Source: Glossina fuscipes
Taxonomy: Eukaryota; Arthropoda; Insecta; Diptera; Glossinidae
Direction: 5' to 3'
Assembly (NCBI RefSeq): GCF_014805625.2
Contig: NW_023998414.1
Coordinates: 16,660,374 to 16,724,373 of the forward strand
Length of the DNA: 64,000 nt
Shown here: positions 23,652-37,265 of the stretch, piece after piece
How the letters are laid out: each line of letters opens with the position of its first letter
Position numbering within the stretch: the stretch's first letter is position 1
The notes under the pieces: model-generated
Told to the model about the DNA's origin: nothing
What the model saw: only the letters and a program-made list of their open reading frames with translations
Database searches by the model: none
Made by a program: the position numbers and the translations under genes

Positions 23652-25417
23652 TCTGCAAATCTTCTTTGCAGCGAATATGAATTTAAACAATTAATTCATT
23701 AGCTTAGACATATATTATCAACTTCAAGAGCTTGGCTTTCTTTTCCTGATTAGATTGGTACGGTGTCCGTTTTGCATTTACATTTTGCTCGAATATTTTA
23801 CAGCAATTCCGCAGAATATTGTGGAGGAACGTTGTAAACTTAAGCTTGACTTTAAATTGAATCGATTTAAATATTGCAAAAAAAATATTATTTTATAAAG
23901 TTAATCTCAGTTATCAGTAGAAATTAAGCAATAGAAAATAAAAGTAAAAACAAACGGAATGTAGAGGAATGGGTAAAATGACACAGAATTTTTTTTTAAG
24001 GAATGATTGAACGGTTGTTGCCAAAAGTAAAGGGCGAATTTATATATCACGCGCAAATATTCATTAGATATTAAGTATCTCGCTTTAGTCATTAAGTAGC
24101 CGACATCTCTCATATTATAATATGTAAAGACAGAGCAAATCAAAAATTATTATGGATATATTCGTTTTGACCCTGCTTCTTTTTATTTTTATAGCAGGTG
24201 TGTTCATTGAACATGTCATTCATGCCATTGGGGAATAATTTAGGGGTTGCCTCAATAAACTTAGAGAACTTAGATTTTTGTTCAAATTTTTTATATTTTT
24301 GTAATGCTTTTTGTAATGCTAGTACCGTGTGTGTTTGTTATTGCAAAATCCAAATTTTTGTTTACATTTGTCCTGTACGTTCTATTCTATTTTTTACAGC
24401 AAAGTAAATTTCACGCTTGGAAGGGAATTTCTAATCTCTGCATTTTTTGAGGGCATCCTTTTGTACATCAAAGTAAATTTTACTCTCAGAAATAGAATTT
24501 TGTTCTTAACGAGTTTAAAAGTGTGTTTGTATTCTAGCTACTATTGTGTTCATTACCGTATCTTAAACTTCGCTTATGTTTCCACAGGAAATATTTACTT
24601 TGTAAATTGTATAAATTTTATAACTGTATACGTGATATGTATATGGCGCATATAACTTAAATTTCATGGGGAGGGAAAGATGGGGTTATAAGCGAAGCTT
24701 TATAGTATCAGTCTCGTAAGGGGTATTTTATCAATTTCGTAGGTTTGTTAATTGCATATATATAAATATATGTATATAAATAATATCAAGTAAATAATAT
24801 AAATTTATAAGTTAATTTCACCCCCAGGAATTTGTTTTCAGTCAAGGGGTGTCACACAACGAGGCCTCGACGCATATGTGACGTTAACTAGGTTTCATTT
24901 TCGAGTTTCAACTTTTTTAGCTATAAGGCAATGCACAAGAGGTGCGGCAAACGCTCTCCCAAAATTATCAAAACAAGGTAAGCAAAATTGCTCTCGTTTT
25001 GCAGTAGTATTGGTTGTTTACAGCTTGCTTAATTACACACAGCTGAACCAAAACGAAATTTTTAAATTTGCGAAAGCTAAGTAAATTAATTGTTTCCTTT
25101 TTTTGCCTTTTAGTTCAAGTGTCTAATTAACACTTTCTAATTGAATTGTAATAAAATAAAAGATATAAGGAATAAATCCGCTTGTGTGAAAATTAAAAAA
25201 TTTGATTTTATTTTGATTTCCAAAAGCTGAATAAAAAGTTTCAGTTTAAAAAACTGTATGTTCTTTATGGGTAAATCCATATGTGAATCTATAAATATAT
25301 AAAATAAGAAGATACAATTTAACGTACAATTTCGCAATGGAAATAACCAATAAACATAGAAAAATGAAAAATAAAAATTGTGTATAAACTTAATCTTCGC
25401 TGAAAACCCCTCTCAAT

Positions 25418-25800
25418 TTACTCTCTAAGCCCATCCAAGATATCAAAGCTCAGGGCTTTTCCGAAACTTTTTTTTGAGATTTCATCATGGGATGAATACC
25501 TGCCAAAGAATAATTATTTTTATGATCATTGATGTAAAAAATGAAAATAAATTCATGCACTTACTTTCATTTCTTGCTTAGAACGTCATACGAAGGTTTC
25601 TAAACATATAGAAAATCAATGGTAAAATAAATCAACAATTTTAGATTACAATTATACTCACGGTTGAGTTTCACTTGCGGACGACTTTTCTTGCGGTACT
25701 AGCTGACAAAAAAGTCAAAAATATTATATATTTATAGTCAATATGACACAACAACCAATCTCAAATGCTGAAAACTTATTGGAATTTCAGGTAATTCCAT
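25418..25800 (-). CDS. Candidate 55-residue spliced micro-gene
   Basis: Three minus-strand blocks join in frame: 25800-25756 (ATG, MELPEIPISFQHLRL), 25702-25662 (LVPQEKSSASETQ), 25499-25418 (YSSHDEISKKSFGKALSFDI, then LDGLRE and stop). The second and third blocks have good borders (TTTTTGTCAG acceptor, GTGAGT donor, TTGGCAG acceptor) and correct phase. The first has a poor donor (GTTGTT), so the true 5' end may differ. The product is not recognised. The first block also reads on the plus strand after an acceptor TTTCAG as NSMPYDSRRSGKQYNALVAI plus stop, so strand is uncertain there. Confidence 0.3.
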
Positions 25801-27135
25801 GCCATATGATTCGCGCCGGTCCGGCAAACAATACAACGCTTTAGTTGCAATTTAAAATTTTTTTTCTTTTAAGATTACTTCGAATTGCCTTTCATTTTAT
25901 TTCATCGACAATTTTGCATAATGTTGTCTTCATTTAAATTTCTATGATTTTGTTATTCATTGTATAATTGTGAACAAACAAACATTGCCCCTTTATTTAC
26001 GATTATTTTCCCGAAATAAATTTCAGATGGCGGAACCTATATATAATCCTTAACGAAATGATTGTCAAGGTACACTGTCAGAATGAAGGCTAATTAAACT
26101 AAAAAGGGTGCATAATCAGTGCCTAGATTGTACAGCTTTGATCCTTTTTAATTAGACGCTGTTTACGTGTGATTACGCACAAGTTTGTTAAGCGCTTTAA
26201 TTAATCATGAAGAGGGCATCCAACAGTCGTTCAAAGGTGATGCGACGTACATATTACGAATGTCGGAAACGTGCATAACGTGCGTAAAGTTCACTTACGC
26301 TGGCTAAGAAAATTCTGACTTAACTAAATTAAAAATATACAATTGAAAAAAAATTAATTTTATATATACTCAAGCATATAGATTTAATAAGTTTATTAAA
26401 AGCGACAGTAGCTAAATACAAGAGAAAAATTTCATAAATAAATGTTTAGGTACAAATTTTTTAATATTATAGAAAAAAAAGGAACAAATCATATAAAATC
26501 ATTCATTAAAAGCAGAAAGAACAGGGCGGGTAAAAAATTGCAATTTTTTTGCAAATATTTTTTATGTATTATTTTGTACAATCCCTCGCTACAAAAAATT
26601 CTACACAATCTTACCTTTCGTATAGATTTTGCCTTTAATAACAATATAACGAGTTAGGCCAATTTTAAACGATTGACGACGTTAATGACGTCGATATTTT
26701 TTGATGAACAAAAACACTGTATATTTTATATATACTTTTATTAATAAGTAAAACAATTTTTCCAAATAAATATGTATGTATATATATATATATATGTTTA
26801 TGTATATATATATTTACTAATTTACATTAACTGAAGATTTTATTCTTTAATATGATTAATAAAAAACAATATATACAAATTTATTCCGTTTGAAAATTTA
26901 CAAAATGTTATCTTTTACATTTTTATTAATTATTTGAAATACATTAAAAAAATTTCGAGTAAACTTTATTTCTATAACATGAAGTAAAAATAAAAATACT
27001 TTATTGAATTTAATATTTTGTCTATCTATGCATAAAACCTCTCTTCTTCCGCTTTTTTCTTCGTTAACTTTATATACTACTTTTGTTTTTCATGCTTTTC
27101 TTTGCTACTGTATCAAGCACTGAAGCGATAAGCGA

Positions 27136-27143
27136 TATCGATA
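27136..27143. promoter_or_regulatory. DRE palindrome TATCGATA
   Basis: TATCGATA is the DREF-binding element common in fly housekeeping promoters. It sits about 1 kb upstream of the BCR/RhoGAP1A start codon (28124), in otherwise featureless AT-rich DNA (25801-28123). Assignment to that promoter is inference; another copy at 22752-22759 lies within an intron. Confidence 0.3.
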
Positions 27144-28123
27144 GTTTGTATAAGCGAAAGAATATAAATTGCACAACCTAGCAGCGTTCCTCAATATGAT
27201 CTAAAAGTAAAGTGCTAAAAAAAAAGTAGTAATTTGCGCTAAAGAATAGTACCGTCAATATGCTCCGTCTTTTTTGCAACCTTAGCTATGAAATAAAAAT
27301 AAGAAATATGTAATTTGGAAAGCTATTAAAGAGGAGAGTAAAAAATTGTTTAATATAAAAATATCACAGCAGCAGTGTGAAATAGTATATCCTTATATAT
27401 TTTATCCTTGCTAACGTATTTGTGAATTATTACAGAAAAATAAATTAATAAAGAAATAAATAAGGTCTTCATGAAAAAATGAGTATGAAAATCTCTACTT
27501 ATAAAAAAGGTGTGCCTGCCAAGTGAACCTTATGCAAATTGGAAAATCATAGAAATGAAATTTCGTGAAAAGTGATAATCGGGAAAATAGAATCCAAATC
27601 TGCAATGCCTTTATATTTTTAATAAAATTTCTATATAATTAAATGAATTGTTCTCTATTGCGTGGAGAACCCTTGCGTGAACATGAAAGTTTCGTTTGAT
27701 TGAAGCTAGTAAAACGTTTGTTGACCTTGTGGTACGTTTGCTTGTGTTTGCATGTTTATGAAGGTGCGTATTCTAAAAAAATTACAGTATTCCCAATTGC
27801 AACTTTTATGTGGAAGTTATAAGTAAAAAACAAACCATTTCTTGGTCTGAGGCAGAGAAATATGCAAATAATGACAAGGTGGTATTGCAATGGTTACTAT
27901 GGAGTTTAAAAAGAAAAAAGAGTGAATCCAAAGGGAAGAGTGTGTTCTTAGAGAGGGAAATAAATGTATATATATATATACATATATATACATATATATA
28001 TACACTTAACAGATGCTTTTATATATATGCCTATGTAAAGCATAACAAAAGAGTTAAATATAAACTGTCGCCTATGTCAATTGATTCCATTGATTCCATT
28101 ATTGGTATTTGGACTAAATTGCA

Positions 28124-31100
28124 ATGAGTGTGTTCAACGATTTTCAACGTTTATGGATGGAGCGCTTTCCTCAAAGTTCGCTGTCAGATGCATGGGAACA
28201 AGACGTACGTGCCAGCCTTGAACGCCATCGTTTGAAAATTGGCGAATTAAAAAAAGAACTTGAGCAAGAAACGTTATATGTCGAATATTTAGAACGTTTA
28301 TTATCGGATGTCGAAAAATACCGTGAATCTGGTGGAAATCCAACATCTCTTTTCGAAGCTCCTACCAACCATAACAATCGCATTGTTCAAGAAAAGGAAG
28401 ATGACACTCGCGATACACGGCATGGAAGTAATAGTAGTGGAGAACGGGTGCATGACAGAAATTCGGTAAATATATTATCTTTTTTTTTTCTTTAAATTCC
28501 ATTTTTTTACCCCTCTTTTAATTATTTTGCACTATAGTTTAAATCTAATTTGGAGCTTTATTTTTTATAAATTCGAAATTTTTTTTTACCACTAAAGAAA
28601 CGAGCGGTTCAATATATATTAAACGAATAAATTAAATTGACTATTCAAATCGCCAAGACAGCTCTCACTTGTTTATAAGCATGTACATTATGGTTTGTCC
28701 CACCTTCTAGTCGCTCATAATACACATACTTACTAGTTAAATAAAAAGTGATGAGCAAATCTAAAACAAATTTAAAGCATATATCTGTGTGAATATATAT
28801 TTGTACATACAAAGGGTTTTCACCAAAGTTACGCTGCTGCTCCTCTCAGCCGTATATTCAGTTGTCTTGAGACCATATAAAGTCGTCAATTTTTACCAAA
28901 TATTTGCCAAAAGTAGGCCGCAGTATTTATAATTCGTGATACGGCGTGCAAACGATATACTCAGGCCATCGCGGGCAACAGGCTGTGTATGGCTGCAAGA
29001 TTCTCTATCAATATTCTGTAAAGATTATTCGCTAAGCTTGCCACGACTGAAGGTGAATGTTTGGTAAATAATTTCGAAAATTTATGAACGGTGTGTGTGC
29101 GTACATATGCTATTCCTTATTATACGCTTCTGTTCAATTTAGTGATGAGTGCGTGTAGGGATGCACCGGCCCGGGGGCCAGTGGTTTGATAGCGTTGATG
29201 TACATGCAAGCATTTAGTTTTTATCTTATCATTACAGCATTTTTTTTTTTTTTAAATACACAAACACAAATGCATTATAGTTGAAATGTTCATATATAAC
29301 CTTCGTAAAAATAGGGTTGACTTGAGGAATATACTATGTTTATTTGGGGAAGTGTGCGTGAGCTCGCACTAACTTGACAACTTGAAAACAGCAACAACAC
29401 GTTCTCTTCATTCTGCCTTCCTCCAGTAGCCTTTAATAAAGTTTTTATTAAAGCAATTTCGACATTATCTCGTAGCTAAAAAAATTTTATACAAAAAATC
29501 AATTTTTTTCTATAACCGAATAATAGTGCGATGTGCATTCAAAAAATATACCGAATAAATTGCGTTGTGCGTCTCTACTTGCTAGTCAATTTAACCTCTG
29601 TGCTTTGGGAAGATAGAATGTTTTAAAGGAAAACAAGAACACCTATTGAGGAATAACAAGCAGATTACGTTTTTGCAAAATTACGTAAAAGAGAGTTTTT
29701 TGCATAAAAAAGTAGATAAGAAAAAATAAAAAAAAAAAAAAAAAACAAAGAAAAGACAACAAAGGCGTGATCATAACCACCGGCCTGCAAATCGTCAGTA
29801 AAAAAATTGGCTTTACATTGCTTTCTTACCTGAACATAATATATATATATATATATATATATATTCATAAACTAACAAAGAGAAAAAAAAATAAAAATAA
29901 TAATGAAACTATGAAACAGTAAACCAATCGATGATAACACGCGCAACTGTGAGAAAATCGGAGATTCATCTGTTTTAAAGCTGTTATGTCTTCATTAAAA
30001 GAAAAATTCAAATTGTGGCGCGGGGTAAAACAATAGTTCTTTACTAAAGTAATTTCTTGATGTATCTAAATAATGACTCATATCTTGCGATGATTTACTT
30101 ATTAATCTTCGTATCTTTTAAAGCAAATTTTAAAACCAAAACTACAATCACTGGCTGATTAGTTACATTAAGAAATATAACTAATGTATATATATAAATA
30201 AGTCTCTGTACAAATTTTCCAAATGTAAGCGAGATAAAAAAAGCTTGCCAAGAAACTACTAGAATTGCTTCAAGATATCTCATCAGTTTAAGCCAGCCAA
30301 ATATATTGCGAATCGAATTGAAATTCTCAGAATTCCGTTTTCCTTCGATTGCGTCAATATATTAGTTGCTAGCGCTTGCGAAGTTTTTATATTAACAGCG
30401 TTAGAGATATTTAAAAATATTTTTATAGAATTGAAAAAAAAAAAAGAAAAGACATAAAAGACATAAACATAATTTTCTAAAAAAAAAAAAAAACAGTTAA
30501 CTCACAGTTAAAATATTATTAAGTATGTGGGAAAATAACGTCGTCTTTTTTTGAATTTCTTTGGCTATCAGTAAAGCACATTATTTGAAATAAGATTGAC
30601 CACATTTAAATGGTGTCCCAAAATTTGCGCAAGATTTGAATTTGCCGCCATTTATGCGGAAAAGCGTTGCCAATACAAAAAATAAAAACAATTTGACAAT
30701 TGACAGTTTGGAGTTAATAAAAATGGAGCGTTACACGAGAGAGTAACGGGATTAGTCAAAGATTGGTGGCCACATCCCGCAAATTTCGCGCAAAATATGG
30801 TCACCTTGATCGCTTCATTAATTGTCAGAACTGCCGCATTTTAGATTTAGAGAATCCAGATATGATTGTCGATAAACGAAGGCATTGATGTGAACGACGT
30901 CTGGTTTTAACTAAACGATGCCGTATGCCAATCCCAATAACTGTTCGTGCACTCTCTCGTTTCCATAATTACAATTGGTTGTCTAGATCATGTGACTTAA
31001 TACCACTGGACGTCTTTTTATAGGGTTATAAGATTTTAAAGGGATGTCTCAATGACCGCACAACCACTCGAGCATTGAAGGAGGAGATTCGACGCCGTAT

Positions 31101-34100
31101 CAACGACATTCATCCACATTTGTGTTAAATGGTCAATGGGAAATTTGGATAAAAGAGTGCGTATGTACCAGCAAACCCTATTCTACTTACATTCTGATCC
31201 AATAAAAAAAATGCAATTGAGAACAGAACGTCTCTTTTCCATTTACTGCAAATCTTGCCTAAATTTTTGGGGCAACCTATGTATATGACATTTTTCTCAA
31301 CGGTAAACATCCTCTGTTTAATCCTATAGCATAGAGCTCTGATATTTTGCAATCGCGATCGCAGTCGAGACAAGTTCTTGCAAGCAATTTGCAGCAGCAC
31401 CACCTTAAATTTTGAAAAATTTTTTTCTTGCGTGAAGTGATCGAGTTGCAGTAGGGAGTTTTGTCTTGCTTTTATACAATTGGGTTTGCGCAGACAGTTC
31501 CTTTATTTCTTACACCACACATTAGCCCAGCTGCGCTCAGCGACGCCGATTACGAAAACAATTCATATTTCATAACTTGTTACAATGCAATCCAAAGAAT
31601 GCATCGGTATTATTGTGTAAAGAAAAATAATGTAAACTTCTTGGCGATTCGTGACTTTTTAGATTTTTCTAGTTTCCATAAAAGTTTAATACGAAACTAA
31701 ATGTTATTACCTTTCCGGTACTAACTATCGGATTATTTTTAAACGATGAAAAGTAAACATATTTACATAAATTCTTTCAGTTAACACCAGAAATGTAAAC
31801 ATAGTCTCTGCTCATAACTAATTATTTAAAATATCCCAAAAACCTTGAAGATTTGTATATTAATTTCAGGTATTTATGGTTTTTCAGAAATCCAGCTTGA
31901 ACTTGAGAGAGTCGAAAAGTGAAAATAAAGAACAGAATAATCGATTGTCATTGAATGCCGATAATAAATATACTCCCGATCAGTATAACATTGTAAGTAA
32001 TGCTGCGAAGCATATAAAAAATGACAGTCCAACACGCATTGACGAGGCAATCAGCGATAAAGAAAAGCGTGATGTAGGTAAGGAAATAAATAGACTTAAA
32101 AATGATCAGACCGAGGCAGTGCATCAATGTATCAGCGAATTAGTAGCATGCATTGGAAGTGGCGATGAGCGTAAATTGAATGACACTACCGGTAATGATA
32201 GTACTAAATCTCTTAAATCTTCAACCTCACACTTTGTTACGGTTATTGAGGTTAAGGAAAGCAAAATAAATACCGATAAGGATGGCGGGACAAATGCTTT
32301 TGAATACTCGGATATTAGTGGCGGAAACACCGTGGTAGCCTCGTCTTCGTCAACCTTCAGCAGTTTTGATAAAAAGTCCACAGCAGTTGCACCGCCGCCA
32401 TTATCACCATCACTAGCAATGTCAAGTTCTTCTCATGTAAACTTAATGGAAACCAAAAAGAAAATGCCACCTAGGTAAGAATTTTGTAATCCAATAACAT
32501 ATGTTAATTTCTTTATACATTATCTTATAACTTAATCATTTACAATGCTTAGACCACCACCGAAGAATATACGAAGAGTTGAACCTCCCACCATTCCCGG
32601 TTCTGCGTTGTCATGTTCCCCAAAATGTGATGCACCCATTACAGCTAGCGCTGATACCACTTACTCATCTTCAGAAAGTCCTTCCAATACATTAGATTAT
32701 AATATAAAACCTTCAGATATATTGCGACATAAGTCATCTGAATCTTTGGAGGGTAAAAGTTTTTCAACTAATCGTAAAACTACACCAGAGTTAAATCGTT
32801 TCATCAGCAACACGGAATTTTTGGAAGAGCTCGGTCAGAAGATCAGCAAAGCTGAGACGTTAGACAAATCAAAACGAACTGAAATGAATTACACACAGAG
32901 CCCAACTGCAAGCCTTAATCGAACTGCTGCAGTGATGACGTCTGCCACAACAACCAATATTTCAAACCGTTCTATTACTCACGGCAGAAGTAGTGTAAGC
33001 TCAATGACCGGCGCTTCTCCGACCAGCAGTTTGACTAAGAGTGTCAAGCTAAGTACAATCGACAGTTCTTCCACGGGTAGTTTGGATAAGAAAACGCGAC
33101 ATTCCTTAAGGCCTGTTGAAGCCGATGTCTTGGGCGATAGTGGACAGAATGTTGGTTCTAAGGAATCTTTAGCTTCGCAGGGTATTTCCGAAATTGTAAG
33201 CATTCATTGTGCAGTAGTCTCGCTAAAATTAATATTTTGACATTTAAATTTTTTTTGGTTTATGTTTACTATATCGCCGTTTCAGATAAAAAGTTACGAA
33301 TCTGTTTCTTCCCTAAGTTCAGACAGTGTCAGACTGCAACAACATGCAGATAGTGAAAATGATCACTTATATGATACGGTACCTCTGGACAATGCGGACG
33401 ATGAATATGTGTACATAAAACCGGGTCATACTGGTTCATCTTCTAGTCGCGATGATCTATCAACTCCGGGCAATTTAAGTTCTAAAGCTCATTTGAATAG
33501 TCAAGCTAGCTTTACAGATCCAGAATCGCCCGGCCGTGGTTCGAATTATGTAAACATTGATTACTTTCTGCAGTAAGTTGTGTAGATGTGGCGTGTTTGC
33601 CATTTATAAATTGCTAATAAATCAATCGTTGTGTTTGCGTATCATAGGCAAAGCAATGAAACACGTTCAAGTTCGGTAGACAGTGATGGTGAATATGATG
33701 TTGGATTGCCAATTATGCGTACCATATCACATGACGATCATAGCTCTCAAACTCCAAGCGCAATAAGAAAGGTAAATTATCCATCTTTAAATTTTGAGAT
33801 ATGTTGCTATCCATCTTCATGGGCAAATGCCCGATTGGTTATTACACAATTTTCCTATTAACTTATTTAGAACTCATAGCATTTGTTCTATTTAGCAAAA
33901 ATTTATACTAAATTTAACTTATTTCACTTTTATTTATTTCTTTATTTTCGAAAACTACCCGCAGAACTTAGTTTCCGCAATACTTGTGAGTACTTACAGA
34001 CAAAAAACCACAACAAGAAATTCTATTAATTCAAATAATATTAAAATATGGTGATGGTTTATACTTTCGCTTTTCACTTATATATATTTTACTCTAAATG

Positions 34101-36989
34101 TTTTTGCATTGAATTTATTACTTGACATATATATTATATTACTCATAACTGCTTTGTATAATGCAGATTATTTTAATAGATTGTATTTTTATGGTTTTAA
34201 TTTAGAAACTCTCTTATATATATATACGTATGTACTTTTAGGTTTCGGGCAGTCAACGAGGGGCTAAAATACGTTCAATTTTGAATACGATGATTCAAAG
34301 TGAGACAATTTATGTATCCTGTTTAAACACAATGATACAAGTAAGAAATTCATTATATGTAAAATATTGATTTTATATAATCTAAAGCGAATTCGCTTTT
34401 TATTTTAGTATAAAAAAGCGATTCATGCTACATTAGGTACTTCTCAGCCTGTTATCAAGGAGGAAGAGGAGAACACAATATTTTTCAAAATCGATGAACT
34501 GCACGAGGCTCATACCGGCTTTCTGAGTAATCTAAAGTCTTTAGTGGCGCACGAAGGTGGCGATGTGCTCATAGGCGAAACATTTATGCGTCTGGCCGAA
34601 ATGTTTGATTTGTACAGTGCGTTTCTGCATAACTACAATCAAGCTATCGAAACTGTAAAAAAATGTAGTGCCAATAACCCGCAATTCAAAAAGATTGTCT
34701 CTACAATCGTTTTGAATTTGCAGACTGAGCAATCGCTCACTCTCGAAGATTTACTGCATAAGCCGGTCGCTAGAGTGCAAATAAACGCCTTAGTGTTTAA
34801 TGACCTTTTAGGATGCACGCCATCCAATCATCCTGATCATCATCATCTGAAACAAGCTCACGATACTATACATAGTTTTTTAAAGCAATTCAATGTAGTA
34901 AACCAGAGACTGCCATCCGATTCTAATAAAAACTTGCGACGCATGGTCAAAAACTCATTCATAGTTGAACTTGTTGATGGTCATCGAAAATTGCGTCATC
35001 TTTTTTTGTTTAACGATGTAATTGCATGTGCCAAGTATAAGGCTTCCGGAAGGGATCGCATTGATTACGATCTCAAATGGTTTATACCGGTAAAGGATAT
35101 TGCCGTTTTCGAAGAGTCTGATTCGGGTGCCGAACATAAAGAATCTAGTCCAGCCAATATATTACATTTAAAGACCCAAGCATGCACAGTACGCGATCAA
35201 TTGTTAATGGAGGAGCGGGATGAGAAGGCCCGTAAAGCCAATGGATTGAAAGCCGGCGATAAGTATCGTCGCAAATTGGCGGATCTGGAATCGCAATTAG
35301 TGTTGGCGTCGCCAAATCTTCTTTTCCGTATAGGCAATAAATCTACAAATAAAACTATAACATTCTTTTTAAGTTCCGACTTTGAGCGTTCGCAATGGAT
35401 AGAATCCATTCTGAGTTTACAAGTAATTAAAAAAATCCGTTTTGAATTTACAGTTTAATGTATTTCCACATTTTTTAATATCCTAACAGCAAACTTGTAA
35501 TATGCCAATATCTAGTGCTATTAATGCTTTGGAAATTCATGAATTCATAGTGGCCATGCAAAAAAGTATGAAAACAGAAATGGGTTCGTATTTGATGCGC
35601 AACACCAATGACGAGAGCCTCCTGGTCGGCGATTTGCACATGACTGTACATGGACTGACGGGATTGGAACAACCCGCTGATTTGTACATTTGCTTGGAAG
35701 TCGATTCTTACGGACATTACTTTCGCAAAGCAACCACCAAAATGGTGTGCCGCACTACGAATCCAATATGGAATGAAAGTTTTGTTGTTGAATTGGAAGG
35801 TAGTCAAAATGTACGCATACTCCTATATGAGCTTCAGGAAAGGACTGTAATAAAAGCTAAACATGTTTTAAAAGTAAGTTAAGTAAAACTTAAAAAGAAT
35901 TTGGGAAAAAGGAAAATGTCTTAAAAAATTGGTAAAAACAATTTTTGCAATAGACGTAAATTAATGTAACAGTAAAACGTAATTTTTTTTTGGTTTTATT
36001 TCATACCTTCTCGTTTTAGTTAAGTCGGAGTTGGCTACAGGAAACGCCACAAGTGCGTACGCTTAAACTAGGCGACAGTCTGACACTGAATATCACGTTG
36101 CGTTTTGTACCTGGTGAAGTGACGCTCAGGCGTGTACCAACTTCGAAGCCTGGAGCTTTATTTGGCGCCAAAATGCAGCAAGTGTTAAAGTACATCTTCC
36201 GAATTTTTTTATTCTTAATCTTCTTTAATTAATAGTTTTTCCATTTTTTTTTTCTTTTTTTTTTTTTAATTCAAAGGCGTGAGAAGCGTGACATTCCTTT
36301 CATTATCAGTGCCTGTATACGAGAAGTAGAACGTCGTGGTATGTCCGAAGTTGGTATTTATCGAGTTAGTGGATCCGCTTCGGATTTAGCGAAACTGAAA
36401 AAATCATTCGAAACAAGTATTGAAACTTTAAAAATGTTTTGCATATGAAACGTTATATTGCACTGTTTATTTACTTTCAGATGCCTACGAAGCTGAGCAA
36501 CTTCTTAAAGATGTTGATATACATTCTGTAACCGGTATATTAAAATTTTATTTACGTGAGCTGCCAGAGGCTTTGTTCACCGATGTATTATATCCAAAGT
36601 TTTTTGAAACGTTCAGTCGTTTCAGTAACAACAATGAAACCGAACGTATCAATGAACTGTTAATAGTGTTTGAAGATTTACCCACTGCCAATAAGGCTTC
36701 TATCAATCACATTTTAGATCATTTAATTAGGTAATTTTCGGAACTTTTTGGCTGTTATAATCCGATAACGTCAATATTATAAATTTTTCACAGAGTGCAC
36801 CATCAAGAGGCGGACAATAAAATGTCTTTACATAATTTAGCCATGGTTTTCGGTCCGACTTTGCTGCGTCCAGGCGCTTCACAAATCAAACAAAAAGATC
36901 TGTTGGCATCCAGCACGGTAGATGTTATGGCTCAGGCAGGCATCCTCTATTGTTTTCTACAAGCTCGCATTAAAAAGCCTAAAGAATAA
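28124..36989 (+). CDS. RhoGAP1A: BCR/ABR-type RhoGEF-RhoGAP (RhoGAP1A orthologue)
   Basis: A regulator of Rho/Rac GTPases. Twelve exons: 28124-28465, 31870-32474, 32553-33195, 33286-33572, 33648-33771, 34242-34340, 34409-35422, 35490-35873, 36020-36189, 36277-36416, 36481-36730, 36794-36989, totalling 4254 nt (1417 residues). Domains: N-terminal BCR coiled-coil oligomerisation region (residues 1-65, [10 protein letters not shown]...[10 protein letters not shown]); a Ser-rich disordered stretch; YVNID at residue 618; DH about 668-830; PH about 878-1038 ([20 protein letters not shown]); C2 about 1084-1155 ([20 protein letters not shown]); RhoGAP about 1223-1417 with the arginine finger in EVGIYRVSG (Arg1252, 36362-36364). 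Domain order and sequence match human BCR, including [15 protein letters not shown]. The BCR Ser/Thr kinase segment is not recognisable. Exon 2 has two in-frame acceptors 18 nt apart (starts 31870 and 31888). A further 21-nt candidate exon is listed separately. An AATAAA overlaps the stop (36985-36990). Confidence 0.95.
30612..31277 (+). mobile_element. Degenerate Tc1/mariner-superfamily element with matching TIRs
   Basis: The ends are imperfect inverted repeats: 30612-30637 starts GGTGTCCCAAAATTTGCGCA and the complement of 31250-31277 starts GGTTGCCCCAAAAATTTAGG, both leading into AAGATTT. Inside, plus-strand pieces read [13 protein letters not shown], then [17 protein letters not shown], the end of a DDE transposase common in insects, with stops and frame breaks. 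At about 665 bp it lacks much of the transposase. It lies in the 3.4-kb first intron of the BCR/RhoGAP1A gene. Confidence 0.75.
33965..33985 (+). other. RhoGAP1A: Candidate 21-nt microexon of the BCR/RhoGAP1A gene
   Basis: An acceptor (pyrimidine-rich tract, then CCCGCAG) is followed by 21 nt encoding NLVSAIL and a strong donor GTGAGT. It lies between exons 5 and 6, both of whose borders are phase 0, so it would insert seven residues in frame just before the DH domain. Alternative use is likely if real. Confidence 0.35.
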
Positions 36990-37265
36990 ATTAAAAAAAA
37001 AAAGCACTAACTTGCACGATTATTTAGGCATTTAATGCCGTAATTTTAAGCAGAGTTAAAAAAACAAAAAGAAAAACAGAAACGATAAATACTATTTTTG
37101 TATGGTGTGCGTTCAAAAAGAAACGCTTTTTTGTAAATAATAGTTCTCTTCCTTTAGCAGGCATTTATTTCTTGCACTAAAGCTTTGCTGTTTATTCAAT
37201 CAGTTTTAACTATAAAATCAAAATTACAAAATTCCTGCTTCTAGCATTATAAATTTGATTAATTG

